A stretch of DNA of 64,000 bases from Olivibacter domesticus (lineage in GTDB: Bacteria > Bacteroidota > Bacteroidia > Sphingobacteriales > Sphingobacteriaceae), in the NCBI RefSeq assembly GCF_900109575.1, contig NZ_FOAF01000006.1, forward strand, positions 186,001 through 250,000, written 5' to 3'. A program made the translations under genes and the position numbers. Of the stretch, positions 9,036 to 17,610 are shown piece by piece. Every line of letters begins with the position of its first letter. Position 1 is the stretch's first letter. The notes below the pieces were generated by a model. That model ran no database searches and was not told where the DNA came from. It saw nothing but the letters and a program-made list of their open reading frames with translations.

Positions 9036-9635
9036 TTAATTATCGGCTAATTCCCACCTATCTGTATCAAAATTAAATCGCTTATATAAGCGCCCTGGAT
9101 TTCCTATTATGAGCGAATAAGGTGGAAAGCTTTTGGTAACTACGGCACTCGCACCCACCACACAGCCTTCTCCCAACGAAACACCGGGTAAAACAACTAC
9201 ATTTTCACCCAACCAGCAACGGGCACCTATGTGAACGGGGCTGGCATATAATGGACGACGGATCGGTGCCATCAATAATTCTTCACTGCTTGTATGGTGG
9301 TCGAATGTGCCATGATTGTGATCGGTGATAAATACTTTGCTCGCAATGAGCACATCATCTCCTATGGTTATCTCTTGAATCGCGCCTATATGTACGTAAT
9401 CGTTTAATTGTACGTGTTTGCCAAATCGGATGCAGGGTTTGTTTGGTTTCTGAGATGGCAACGCTTCTAAACGACATCCTGTACCTGTTGTTAACCCCTG
9501 GCCTAAATCTATATAACGATGATTTCTTATTTCAAAAGGAAAGCGGATAAGCCGCGCGCCCGGAAAGAACAACCGGGTGCGAAAAATATGTAGAAATAAA
9601 CGTACAATACCTATTAGACCGTATTTTTTTAGCAT
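9036..9635 (-). CDS. Left-handed beta-helix (hexapeptide) acyltransferase, WcaF/Vat type
   Basis: 199 aa. The C-terminal half is built of hexapeptide-repeat turns (IGDDVLIASKVFI, IGARCWLGENVVVLPGVSLG, VVGASAVVTKSFPPYSLIIG). DHNHGTFDHH around residue 107 carries the histidine expected at the acetyl-transfer site of this family. Ending IGNPGRLYKRF is typical of sugar O-acetyltransferases. It should O-acetylate (or otherwise acylate) a sugar of the repeat unit in the cytoplasm. It has only 1 nt between its start and the stop of the preceding glycosyltransferase, a strong sign of one transcript. Confidence 0.85.
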   Translation of the reverse strand: MLKKYGLIGIVRLFLHIFRTRLFFPGARLIRFPFEIRNHRYIDLGQGLTTGTGCRLEALPSQKPNKPCIRFGKHVQLNDYVHIGAIQEITIGDDVLIASKVFITDHNHGTFDHHTSSEELLMAPIRRPLYASPVHIGARCWLGENVVVLPGVSLGEGCVVGASAVVTKSFPPYSLIIGNPGRLYKRFNFDTDRWELADN

Positions 9636-9636
9636 A

Positions 9637-10446
9637 TTATCCTCTTAATTTCACAATGGCAATACGGCGAATATACTTGATAAGTGAATAAATTACCAAA
9701 AATAGATACTCCATTCTTCCAACGACACCTAAATCATAGCCTAAACGCATATTTTTTAGCTCTCCTTTTTCCATCTCTTTGAGGTTGGACGACAGTCCCG
9801 AGAAGCCAAAATTGGGCTTTCCATCTCCGGTTATGACTAAACTTTCGTTCAATAATACGCAATGATGTTGATGACAAACCCTGATCCAATAATTCCCTTC
9901 TTCTGCATAACGTTGTGTTTCATCGAAAAAACCGGTTTTTGTAAGCACAGAACGTTTAAAAATCACCGTGGGGGTAACAAAAAAGGTTTTATATAAGAGT
10001 AATTTGGCGGAAATAGGGGTAAGATGATTGAACTTTTTAAAAAGCCACTGCTTCCAGTGCTCACCATTCCGATTGCTTCCTAAAAAATCGATCGTAGGGT
10101 GCTTCTGCAGAATTGCCAATTGTCGTGCTAATTTTTCTGGTTGCCACCAATCATCGGCATCTAATAAAGCAATATAATCGCACACAGCATGTTTCATACC
10201 TACATTCCGGGCACGTGAAACACCTGAATTGGGCTGTTGAAATATGTAGATCTGAATAGGCCCCTTATAGTGAAGTATATAATTGTTGACCAAGGCAAAT
10301 GAACCATCGGTGCTTCCGTCATCTATCACAATAAGCTCTTTTGGCTGACATGTTTGCTCACTAACGGAGGCTAATGTGCGGAGAATAGTATGTTCTGCAT
10401 TATATAAAGGAATCACCACGCTGACGGATGGAATATTGCTCATCAA
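9637..10446 (-). CDS. Glycosyltransferase family 2
   Basis: 269 aa. GT2 signature from the start: VSVVIPLYNAE, then VIDDGSTDGS at about residues 40-49, SGVSRARNVGM at 74-84 and the metal-binding LLDADDWW at 94-101. Single catalytic GT-A domain with a basic, mildly hydrophobic C-terminus, consistent with peripheral membrane association. It adds one sugar to the lipid-linked capsule repeat; the sugar is unknown. Flanked closely by the acyltransferase (1 nt) and another glycosyltransferase (29 nt). Confidence 0.9.
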   Translation of the reverse strand: MMSNIPSVSVVIPLYNAEHTILRTLASVSEQTCQPKELIVIDDGSTDGSFALVNNYILHYKGPIQIYIFQQPNSGVSRARNVGMKHAVCDYIALLDADDWWQPEKLARQLAILQKHPTIDFLGSNRNGEHWKQWLFKKFNHLTPISAKLLLYKTFFVTPTVIFKRSVLTKTGFFDETQRYAEEGNYWIRVCHQHHCVLLNESLVITGDGKPNFGFSGLSSNLKEMEKGELKNMRLGYDLGVVGRMEYLFLVIYSLIKYIRRIAIVKLRG

Positions 10447-10475
10447 TATTTATTTTATCAATTAATAAACGATTA

Positions 10476-11642
10476 TTATGAAGGCATTTTTACTTGGCTA
10501 TTAACTAACTGCGCCACGCGATCTATGCTATAATGATGCTGCAAAACTACAAAAGACTCCTGAAACTGTGTATATTCTTGCGGATGATTTTGTACTAGCT
10601 CCCTGATGTCCTGTTGCAAGCTATCAAAGTTGTTATAAAGTTTTCCGGGGAAAGACGCAGCAGACAATATTGCATCAAATGCGGGACTATCTAAGCCTAA
10701 TATAGGGAGCTGATAGGCGATGGCATCGATGATAGCACCACTACTTGTTAATGTATAGCTTGATTCATCATAAAAGAACAGGGCATAATGCGCTTGTAAG
10801 CATTGTTGCTGATAGGTAGCTTGGTCAAGCATTATTTCTGTACTTTGGTAATTTACCCAAGGGTTAAGGTGGGGTTTCATTTCTGGAAGTACGGGGCCAA
10901 TCACTTGAAAAACAATCTTACCTTCTTCCACCATATCCGAACAACGGGCTGCCAACTCAAAAAATGCAGCTGCATGCTTGTCTAAGCGTGCCACGCCTAA
11001 ATGCGCAAACACGATAGGGGCAGTTGATTTCTTTACCGGTTGTGTATCGAATTGATAAGGGTGTGGAATTTGGATAATTTCTTCTTGTTGCAGATAACCT
11101 TTTGAAAGTAGGTAGTTGGCTATGCGTTCTTCAAGTACCACATATCGCTTAGCCTTGCTGGTACGGTAAAAGGCATGCTTTATTAGCTTTGCATAAAAAC
11201 GGTCGATTCGTTTTCGAGGTTTATCATCACGGAGCAGATCTAAACCATGGAGGGTAACGATTATCTGTTGCCCTTTGACAGGAAAATACCGGGTATAAAG
11301 GCTTACTACACATTGGCCGATGGGCGACAGAAATGCAAAATATACCAACTCCACTGATTTTACTCGGGTGATAAATAGTATGCGAAAAATCTGTATGAAC
11401 TCGTTGATAAACTTTAAAAGCCAACGAACAATGTTGCCGCTTTTATTTGATATGATATAGGTGGATGACCATAAAAAGGGTTCAACAGAACCAATATGCT
11501 TTTTAAGCTGCTGATAGTGACTGGGAGCTGCAAATAATTTAATCTGTTGTGATGGAAAGGCCTTTGCAAATACCTGTAACATCCCTGCGTTAAACGCTGC
11601 ATGCTGCCCTCCTGTCATAAATAGCTCTGCAAAGTAAATCAT
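10476..11642 (-). CDS. Glycosyltransferase, probable GT-B fold (GT4-like)
   Basis: 388 aa. No clear GT2 motif. The N-terminal half (MIYFAELFMTGGQHAAFNAG) and the later block VFAHLGVARLDKHAAAFFEL followed by SSGAIIDAIAYQLPILGLDS resemble the acceptor domain and the donor-binding E/D-x7-E-type region of GT-B enzymes of family GT4. The usual EX7E motif is not well conserved, so the assignment is by overall layout and operon position. It lies 5 nt downstream of the polymerase gene. It should add a sugar to the repeat unit on the cytoplasmic face of the inner membrane. Confidence 0.7.
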   Translation of the reverse strand: MIYFAELFMTGGQHAAFNAGMLQVFAKAFPSQQIKLFAAPSHYQQLKKHIGSVEPFLWSSTYIISNKSGNIVRWLLKFINEFIQIFRILFITRVKSVELVYFAFLSPIGQCVVSLYTRYFPVKGQQIIVTLHGLDLLRDDKPRKRIDRFYAKLIKHAFYRTSKAKRYVVLEERIANYLLSKGYLQQEEIIQIPHPYQFDTQPVKKSTAPIVFAHLGVARLDKHAAAFFELAARCSDMVEEGKIVFQVIGPVLPEMKPHLNPWVNYQSTEIMLDQATYQQQCLQAHYALFFYDESSYTLTSSGAIIDAIAYQLPILGLDSPAFDAILSAASFPGKLYNNFDSLQQDIRELVQNHPQEYTQFQESFVVLQHHYSIDRVAQLVNSQVKMPS

Positions 11643-11647
11643 AGGCC

Positions 11648-12760
11648 TTATTCTCTTATAACGTTAGATGGTGCAAAGATAGTTTCAAATGGGATATAAA
11701 GATCCCAGTAAACAGCTATAAGATTATAGAGTCTAAAAGCGCCGAACAACATTACCAGAAGAAAGGCGAGCATCCGCAGCCATTTATTTTGAACGGTAAT
11801 AACTAAATAGCCTAGTATAAAAATCTCGAACAATAGAAAACCGGTCGACAGCCGAGCGATAACGGGTAAACTGATCATGAACAGCAGGTAGATGATATTA
11901 CCAAAAATCAGCAGATTCAGGTATCCGGTATACCTGCTTTGATATAAGGGTGAAATAAAGCGCTGGCAGCTGATAAATAATGGAAGAAATAAGGCGCGCT
12001 TCGCTACACCCACCGCAAAAGCAATATAGGGATTGCCTTGCGCCGTATCCATACCATCACTTCCATATATCTTAAGTTTTTCTCCCACCCGAGAATCTAA
12101 ACCCACAATATTTAAAGCCGTATCGACGGCAAAGCCACCGATATCCATGAAACCCAATAAAAGTGCTGCCAGCAAGACACCATATAACAGCTTGGGGGAA
12201 TATTTAATATGATACACCCAATAAGAGAATATAAAAAAGATGGCAGTGATATGAATGCTAGAAGCAATTAACACAACTAAAAGAAAAGGTACGAAACGTT
12301 TGTCAATAATAAACCGTACACTATACAGGGTTAAAGAAATGGCCAGGGACTGACGAACACCAAAAATATCAGCAAAAAAATAACAGTAGTACAAAAAGAG
12401 GCTGATCATCATAATCTGCCGATGCTCAAAGGTCACTTTTGCCTTGATGCCAATCATTAGGATGGCCATCAGGCTTAACATAGCGGTATACCCTAAGTTT
12501 AAACTGGCTGCAAAGTAATTGATATAGGTGAAGCCCCGCTCCATCATATTAAGTTCGGGGTGCGCAACGTAGGTTTGAATGTTGCTAAAAAACTCGATGT
12601 AGGAGTACCAATCGGTACCCACATTCCATCGGATTGAACTGATAAAAATCAACAGGAACACGCTCGCCCAAAACACCAAGGGTTTTACTTGATTGCCATT
12701 TTTTAGCAAATCAAGCAAAGCGAAAAGTGCCAAAAGAATATAGAGCGCGATATAGATCAC
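11648..12760 (-). CDS. EpsG-family O-antigen/capsule polymerase (Wzy)
   Basis: 370 aa, strongly hydrophobic with about ten predicted membrane helices. SIRWNVGTDWYSYIEFF at residues 42-58 is the hallmark of the EpsG family, and AKRALFLPLF in the later half is also typical. It should polymerise lipid-linked repeat units on the periplasmic side, with wzz controlling length and wzx supplying substrate. A 145-nt gap separates it from the preceding glycosyltransferase gene; no convincing promoter was found there. A TATCTTTG-type -7 box inside its 3' end (11674-11681, minus strand) could serve the following gene but lacks a -33 partner. Confidence 0.88.
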   Translation of the reverse strand: MIYIALYILLALFALLDLLKNGNQVKPLVFWASVFLLIFISSIRWNVGTDWYSYIEFFSNIQTYVAHPELNMMERGFTYINYFAASLNLGYTAMLSLMAILMIGIKAKVTFEHRQIMMISLFLYYCYFFADIFGVRQSLAISLTLYSVRFIIDKRFVPFLLVVLIASSIHITAIFFIFSYWVYHIKYSPKLLYGVLLAALLLGFMDIGGFAVDTALNIVGLDSRVGEKLKIYGSDGMDTAQGNPYIAFAVGVAKRALFLPLFISCQRFISPLYQSRYTGYLNLLIFGNIIYLLFMISLPVIARLSTGFLLFEIFILGYLVITVQNKWLRMLAFLLVMLFGAFRLYNLIAVYWDLYIPFETIFAPSNVIRE

Positions 12761-12905
12761 AAATTTTTTATGCTTTAATGCTGATTATTAGATAATATTG
12801 ATTCCTTCATACCTCTTCTGTTGCTTGCATTATCCAACACGGATATTTTGCGTCTGCCTAAACAAAAGGTACTGACCATACGTAAAACTTTACTCGTTGA
12901 ACAAC

Positions 12906-14006
12906 TCATTTAAAAATCCTTCGCTTAGCCATAAATTGAAAATGAAAATAAATATTTTTAAGTCGTCCGAGGTGAAAGCTTCGGAAAAAATATTTCGGTA
13001 ACAGTAAAAAGACCACATAGAGCTTACTACTGGCCGACAATTTAGACCGCACGCTTGAAAGCCATAACACCCGGAGGATGCGCTCGTTACACCACGCTCT
13101 TATTGATCTGGAACATTTCTCATCTCGGCTGTACGTTGATATATACTGGTTCGCAACTTCTTCCAGATAATGGATGCTAGCTACCAACTCGTCTAAAGAC
13201 TGTATTTTATCAGCGCCCTGCCGCAGAATAGTGAACCATAACACATTTGGATGTATGCCTAAAATGTCATAAAAATATTGTGTAGCCATGTGTAGGCCTC
13301 TCGAGAATTGAAGTTCACTATTGCTTTGACTAACACCCTGATAACTGACACGATAAGACATCAGCCGCTCGGGAATGATTTCTAAACGATGGCCCGCTCT
13401 GATCAATTGCATCCACAGAGCATAATCTTCGATGTGATAAGTCGCTGGTTGATCCGGATACCCAACATTACGTAGCAATTCGCCCTTTATCACAATACTT
13501 GGATGCAAAAATGGGCATTCAAAAATGGTTACAAATGCTGCACTGACGGCATCGTAACAACCATGAAAATTTAAACGGCCCAACGAAAAACCTTTTTCAC
13601 TGATATAAGTTGCGCAGGTAGCCACCATATCGACGTCCCTATCTTGCTCAAGATAAGCCACTTGCTTTCCAATCCTGGCTGGATCGCTCATGTCATCTGC
13701 ATCCATACGAGCGATATATTGACCTCGGGATAATTGTATTCCTTTATTTAAAGTTTTTATAAGCCGCAGGTTCTCCTCATTTCTTACAGCCAAAATTCGT
13801 GTATCTTCTAGCGCTAATGCCTGGATGATTTCCCAGCTACTATCACTCGATCGGTCATCTATAACAATAATTTCTAAGTTAGGGTAATCTTGCTGCATAA
13901 TAGACCGTAGCGCTGATTCTATATGATTTTCTGTATTGTAGCAAGGAAGTATTACCGAAACTAATGGCAGCATATGGTTTGTGCTTAAATCTTCAAAGTT
14001 ACGCAT
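12906..14006 (-). CDS. Glycosyltransferase family 2
   Basis: 366 aa. GT-A domain with LVSVILPCYNTE (residues 14-25), VIDDRSSDSSWE (48-59), KGIQLSRGQYIARMDADD with the DXD metal site at about 102-104, then a helical C-terminal region of about 130 residues without recognised domain. The start codon overlaps the stop of the upstream gene by one base (TAATG), which supports this ATG over the internal methionine at residue 12 and implies translational coupling. Cytoplasmic, repeat-unit assembly. Substrate not determinable. Confidence 0.9.
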   Translation of the reverse strand: MRNFEDLSTNHMLPLVSVILPCYNTENHIESALRSIMQQDYPNLEIIVIDDRSSDSSWEIIQALALEDTRILAVRNEENLRLIKTLNKGIQLSRGQYIARMDADDMSDPARIGKQVAYLEQDRDVDMVATCATYISEKGFSLGRLNFHGCYDAVSAAFVTIFECPFLHPSIVIKGELLRNVGYPDQPATYHIEDYALWMQLIRAGHRLEIIPERLMSYRVSYQGVSQSNSELQFSRGLHMATQYFYDILGIHPNVLWFTILRQGADKIQSLDELVASIHYLEEVANQYISTYSRDEKCSRSIRAWCNERILRVLWLSSVRSKLSASSKLYVVFLLLPKYFFRSFHLGRLKNIYFHFQFMAKRRIFK

Positions 14007-15010
14007 TATAACAAACCTGGAAAGCTTTTATAAAAATTCTCGAGCGACATCTTCTCTGCCTGATGACGTGCGCTGTTTTTCATGGAAGTAACAAGCGCTA
14101 AATTTTGCGACAAAAAGGATAAGGCCTCTGTGAAGTCGGTCACACTGGCACATAAAATACTATTACTTTCGTTACAGTAATCTCTAATCGAGCCGACGTC
14201 AGAAACAACCTGCACCAACCCAACGGCCATGGCCGAGGTGATGGCGTTACTTCCCACCGTATCTTCTAGCACGGCAAGATGAACATCGCATGTTTGCATG
14301 CGTTTTAAAAGCTCCTCTTCGCTCAGAAAACCATAGGCCTTGACATTATTTTGTTTTTTAAAGATTTCGGGTAAGGGTTTATTTCCTAGACAAAGATGGA
14401 AAACTACGTTATCAGCTGTTTTTGTGATGATCTCGTTTAACTGCTCGAAATTGCGTTTGAGGCTACCCACAATAATGACCTGTAACTGTTTGCTCGCACC
14501 ATTATCCTCTTGGGGATGGTAAAAAGTGGAGTCCACATAGTGGTGGCAAATAGTAATCTCCTTATTAAATCCGCGTTCCCGTATAAAGGTTGCCAGGGAA
14601 GATCCAAATACGACAATCTTATCGAGGAAGGAAAGCTTTTGGCTTATTATTTTCTCGTCACCGTAGAGATCAAGTAAGTGAGATCCTGCCAAATGCACCA
14701 AACCAATGAGCTTATTTGATTTACCTGCGCTTTTAAGCCATCTTGCTATTCGATCTTGAAAAGCTACTCCATACGTAAGGTATTCCATAAAGAATACTTT
14801 ATCGCCTGGCTTTAAGGAGATGAATAAATAACAAAATAGCAGTACGGAGTGAATGTGCACCCAAAACCTTCCCCCTTTTACTTCCTGTGGAAAATGTTTG
14901 ATCAGTCGAACCTCAGGAAATTGTGTCTTGAGTTTCCTTGCTAGATAACTCATGCCTGCATGGTTCCCTGAGGTGCTCGCAAAATCATAATAAAGTATAT
15001 AAACCGCCAT
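14006..15010 (-). CDS. Glycosyltransferase, GT-B fold (GT4-like)
   Basis: 334 aa. Two Rossmann-like halves: the N-terminal one starts MAVYILYYDFASTSGNHAGM, and the C-terminal one contains LQVIIVGSLKRNFEQL and VHLAVLEDTVGSNAITSAMA, placed like the donor-binding region of GT4 enzymes. It overlaps the next gene by one base and follows the preceding one by one base, so it sits inside a tightly packed operon. Likely adds a hexose to the lipid-linked intermediate. The family call rests on fold pattern rather than a strict motif. Confidence 0.75.
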   Translation of the reverse strand: MAVYILYYDFASTSGNHAGMSYLARKLKTQFPEVRLIKHFPQEVKGGRFWVHIHSVLLFCYLFISLKPGDKVFFMEYLTYGVAFQDRIARWLKSAGKSNKLIGLVHLAGSHLLDLYGDEKIISQKLSFLDKIVVFGSSLATFIRERGFNKEITICHHYVDSTFYHPQEDNGASKQLQVIIVGSLKRNFEQLNEIITKTADNVVFHLCLGNKPLPEIFKKQNNVKAYGFLSEEELLKRMQTCDVHLAVLEDTVGSNAITSAMAVGLVQVVSDVGSIRDYCNESNSILCASVTDFTEALSFLSQNLALVTSMKNSARHQAEKMSLENFYKSFPGLL

Positions 15011-15011
15011 T

Positions 15012-15959
15012 TTAATTCTTTTTCTTTCGTAGGGAGCGAAATACCCTCAGTACATCAAATAAGGATAATTGATAGTTTTTTGCATGCTTTAACCAGTACC
15101 ACAAACGCTGTAAACTACTTCCCTTTAGTAAATCATTATGCAAAATTACGAGTCGTTTTACGCGCATAAACTCATTGAACGAATTTAAGATGTTTTGATG
15201 GACGAGCCGTTCAAGAGGACTATCAGGAATTACTTGCAAAAACGATTGGTACCATTTACCTTGCTCAACTACCGCTTTCATCTTCAAATCAATTGCACCT
15301 GATTTACTTATGGTACCGTCGAATTGGCGATAGTTAAATACCGCTTTATGGGTATGTGCTATCCCCTTTTTGCCACACATAATAAAGGAAGTGATATCGT
15401 CCGTTCCCCAAGCAAGGGGTAAATGGAAAAATCCACCTATCTCTCTCAATTGACTGGTACGGAAAACAAAGTCTGAAATATATTGATCGCGCATCAGTTT
15501 AAGGCGATAAAATATATTGTCATAAACGCCTTCAACTTCGGGACAAGAAGGTGTTAAACCAATAAGCTGATCGTGTTCGTTAATTATTTTGGACCGGCAA
15601 TGATAAATATCAAGCGTAGGATAACGTGCTATCAACTCATCAAAGCTTTCGAGATAATTGTGATCGAGCAAATCATCATCTCCCAATAAAACAAAATAAT
15701 CGCCATTGGCTAATGCCAAGCATCTATTCCAATTATCGACCATATGTTCCGCCCCGGCATTCGTTTCGTTCTTATAGTAGCGTATTCGATTATCTGAATA
15801 AGTGGATATAAGCGTATCAATAGCATCTGGTGAGCAATCATTTACGATAACCAGCTCATAGTTATTAACTGTCTGGGCAAGTACACTATCTATGCATGCT
15901 TTTAGGTAAGCCGCTTTGAAGGCCGGAATAGCAATGGTATATCTAGGATTATCCTTCAT
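15012..15959 (-). CDS. Glycosyltransferase family 2
   Basis: 315 aa. YTIAIPAFKAAYLKACIDSV opens the GT2 nucleotide-binding fold; VNDCSPD follows at 39-45 and LLGDDDLLD with the metal-binding aspartates at 91-99. A basic C-terminus (RVFRSLRKKKN) may hold it to the membrane. Its start overlaps the end of the flippase gene by 11 nt, so it is likely translationally coupled. First glycosyltransferase in transcription order, therefore possibly, but not necessarily, early in repeat-unit assembly. Confidence 0.9.
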   Translation of the reverse strand: MKDNPRYTIAIPAFKAAYLKACIDSVLAQTVNNYELVIVNDCSPDAIDTLISTYSDNRIRYYKNETNAGAEHMVDNWNRCLALANGDYFVLLGDDDLLDHNYLESFDELIARYPTLDIYHCRSKIINEHDQLIGLTPSCPEVEGVYDNIFYRLKLMRDQYISDFVFRTSQLREIGGFFHLPLAWGTDDITSFIMCGKKGIAHTHKAVFNYRQFDGTISKSGAIDLKMKAVVEQGKWYQSFLQVIPDSPLERLVHQNILNSFNEFMRVKRLVILHNDLLKGSSLQRLWYWLKHAKNYQLSLFDVLRVFRSLRKKKN

Positions 15960-17397
15960 TCCCTTTGTTGGTTTTCTTTAACAGTGTTAGCATTTCTAGA
16001 AGTAAATCATTCTTCCAGATAAAATGTTGGATGCTAATATAGCTAGCCCCGCTAAATAATATAATAACTATCAATTGAATGAGAGGCGACAAAAGGGTGT
16101 TTTCTACCCAATAGGTTATTAAAAAGAACGGCAAACAGGAAATAAATGCCTTCGCCAAATTAGACCATTGCGGATGAAAAGGAATTTTTTGAAGCGCCGA
16201 CCGTGTTAATAATAGCATCACGGTGAATTCCACCAAAAGGTTGGTAATGGCTGCTCCTGTTTGTTTTATGTGGGGGATTAAAAGTAAATTAAATCCTATA
16301 CTGATGACCATGCCTATCAATGCCGCCTTTAAGAAGTATTGCTCATTACCGGTTGCGTTGATAATTTGCTGTCCGAAAACATAGCTAAGACCAATAATAA
16401 GCACCGTGGGCGACAGTATTTTTAGGGAAAGCGCCGCAGGTAAAAAATCGGCACCGGAAAATAGGAGGATAAGCGGTCCCGCTATTACGTAAATGCCAAC
16501 GCTTAAGGGTACACTCATAAAAACTACGTAATTGAATGATTTACTGAGAAGCGTTTTGGCATCGGCATACCTGCTTTCCTTGTATGCCAAAGATAAGGGG
16601 GGCATAAGCACCGTCGTAAATGCCACCAAGATCATAATTAATATTTTACTCAATTTAACCGCTGTTGTATAAAAGCCCACTTGTGTGGTATCGGTAAGGA
16701 AACCTAACACAACGCTGTCCAATAAGGTGTACACATGCGTTACCAAACCCGTGCTGAAAATATATAAAAGTGGGGTGAAGTGCCTTTTTAGAGAGAGCTG
16801 GTGGAAAGATATTTTTACAAACTTTCGTGCATATAAGCAATTTATTATCGCATTAATAAATACCGAAGCACAATTGATCGCATAATACAAAGAGGTATCT
16901 GCCGGACTTTTCACAAAAATAAAAACAGCAACAACTGTTAATATACGGATGCAGAGGGTTCTTAAGGTAATAAATGGAAATTGCTCCATCCCCTGAAAGA
17001 ACCACTCCATCATGAAGACGTTCGATAATAGCAAACTACTGCCTATCCAAAATAGCTGACTATGGCCCTTCAACGGTGATAGGGTTAAGAAACTTACTAT
17101 ATAAAATAAAGAAACAAATACACTAACCAGCAGATGGATGCTTAACAGCTCGGTAAAAACCTGCGAACGATCAACAAGGTTCTTCTTTGCTTTGGCAATT
17201 TCACGCATACCATAAATAGGAATACCGAGGGCGGCAATTAAGACGAAATATTGCGTGTAACTGTCAACAAAGGTATACGTACCCACTCCTTGGGGCAATA
17301 ATACACGTGATATATAAGGAAAGGTAACAAGGGGAAGTAAAACCTGACTTACTGCTAATAAAATATTATATACTGCATTTCTTTTGATGCTTCCCAC
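15949..17397 (-). CDS. Wzx-type polysaccharide flippase (first gene of the capsule operon)
   Basis: About 480 aa with 12-14 hydrophobic helices; SIKRNAVYNILLAVSQVLLP and FPYISRVLLPQGVGTYTF are characteristic of the MOP/PST superfamily of Wzx flippases, which move undecaprenyl-diphosphate-linked repeat units across the inner membrane. There is no ATG near the N-terminus. The frame can start at TTG (17440-17442) or GTG (17395-17397). GTG is chosen because it puts the conserved SIKRN at residue 3 as in relatives, and because a -7-like box covers the TTG. The TTG start would add 15 mostly charged residues. Divergent from the RemB-like gene at 17611. Confidence 0.88.
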   Translation of the reverse strand: MGSIKRNAVYNILLAVSQVLLPLVTFPYISRVLLPQGVGTYTFVDSYTQYFVLIAALGIPIYGMREIAKAKKNLVDRSQVFTELLSIHLLVSVFVSLFYIVSFLTLSPLKGHSQLFWIGSSLLLSNVFMMEWFFQGMEQFPFITLRTLCIRILTVVAVFIFVKSPADTSLYYAINCASVFINAIINCLYARKFVKISFHQLSLKRHFTPLLYIFSTGLVTHVYTLLDSVVLGFLTDTTQVGFYTTAVKLSKILIMILVAFTTVLMPPLSLAYKESRYADAKTLLSKSFNYVVFMSVPLSVGIYVIAGPLILLFSGADFLPAALSLKILSPTVLIIGLSYVFGQQIINATGNEQYFLKAALIGMVISIGFNLLLIPHIKQTGAAITNLLVEFTVMLLLTRSALQKIPFHPQWSNLAKAFISCLPFFLITYWVENTLLSPLIQLIVIILFSGASYISIQHFIWKNDLLLEMLTLLKKTNKGNEG

Positions 17398-17439
17398 GCC
17401 ATTTGTTTTTGATTCCTTCCTCTTTGGAATAATTTTTGG

Positions 17440-17468
17440 CAAATATACTTTTTTAGCACCAAAGACAA
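17440..17468 (-). promoter_or_regulatory. Candidate promoter of the capsule operon
   Basis: On the minus strand TTG (17466-17468), 18 nt, then TATATTTG (17440-17447), fitting the Bacteroidota TTTG/TAnnTTTG promoter form. Predicted start of transcription is about 17433, leaving about 36 nt of leader before the GTG start of wzx. Confidence 0.5.
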
Positions 17469-17549
17469 GTTAGTGACTTATTGTAAATAATGACTTTTTT
17501 AAGATATAATCACTATTTATAAGAATGCAAAACTTAATCATCAAAATAT

Positions 17550-17557
17550 TACCTTTG
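17550..17557 (+). promoter_or_regulatory. Candidate -7 element for the RemB-like gene
   Basis: TACCTTTG, an exact TAnnTTTG match, 53 nt before the ATG at 17611. No properly spaced -33 TTTG is visible. Together with the minus-strand box at 17440 it makes the 17398-17610 gap a divergent promoter region. Confidence 0.5.
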
Positions 17558-17610
17558 CGCTGTGGCAAAACATACTGGATTTATACTCCATCAAAATTAG
17601 ACGCAAAACA

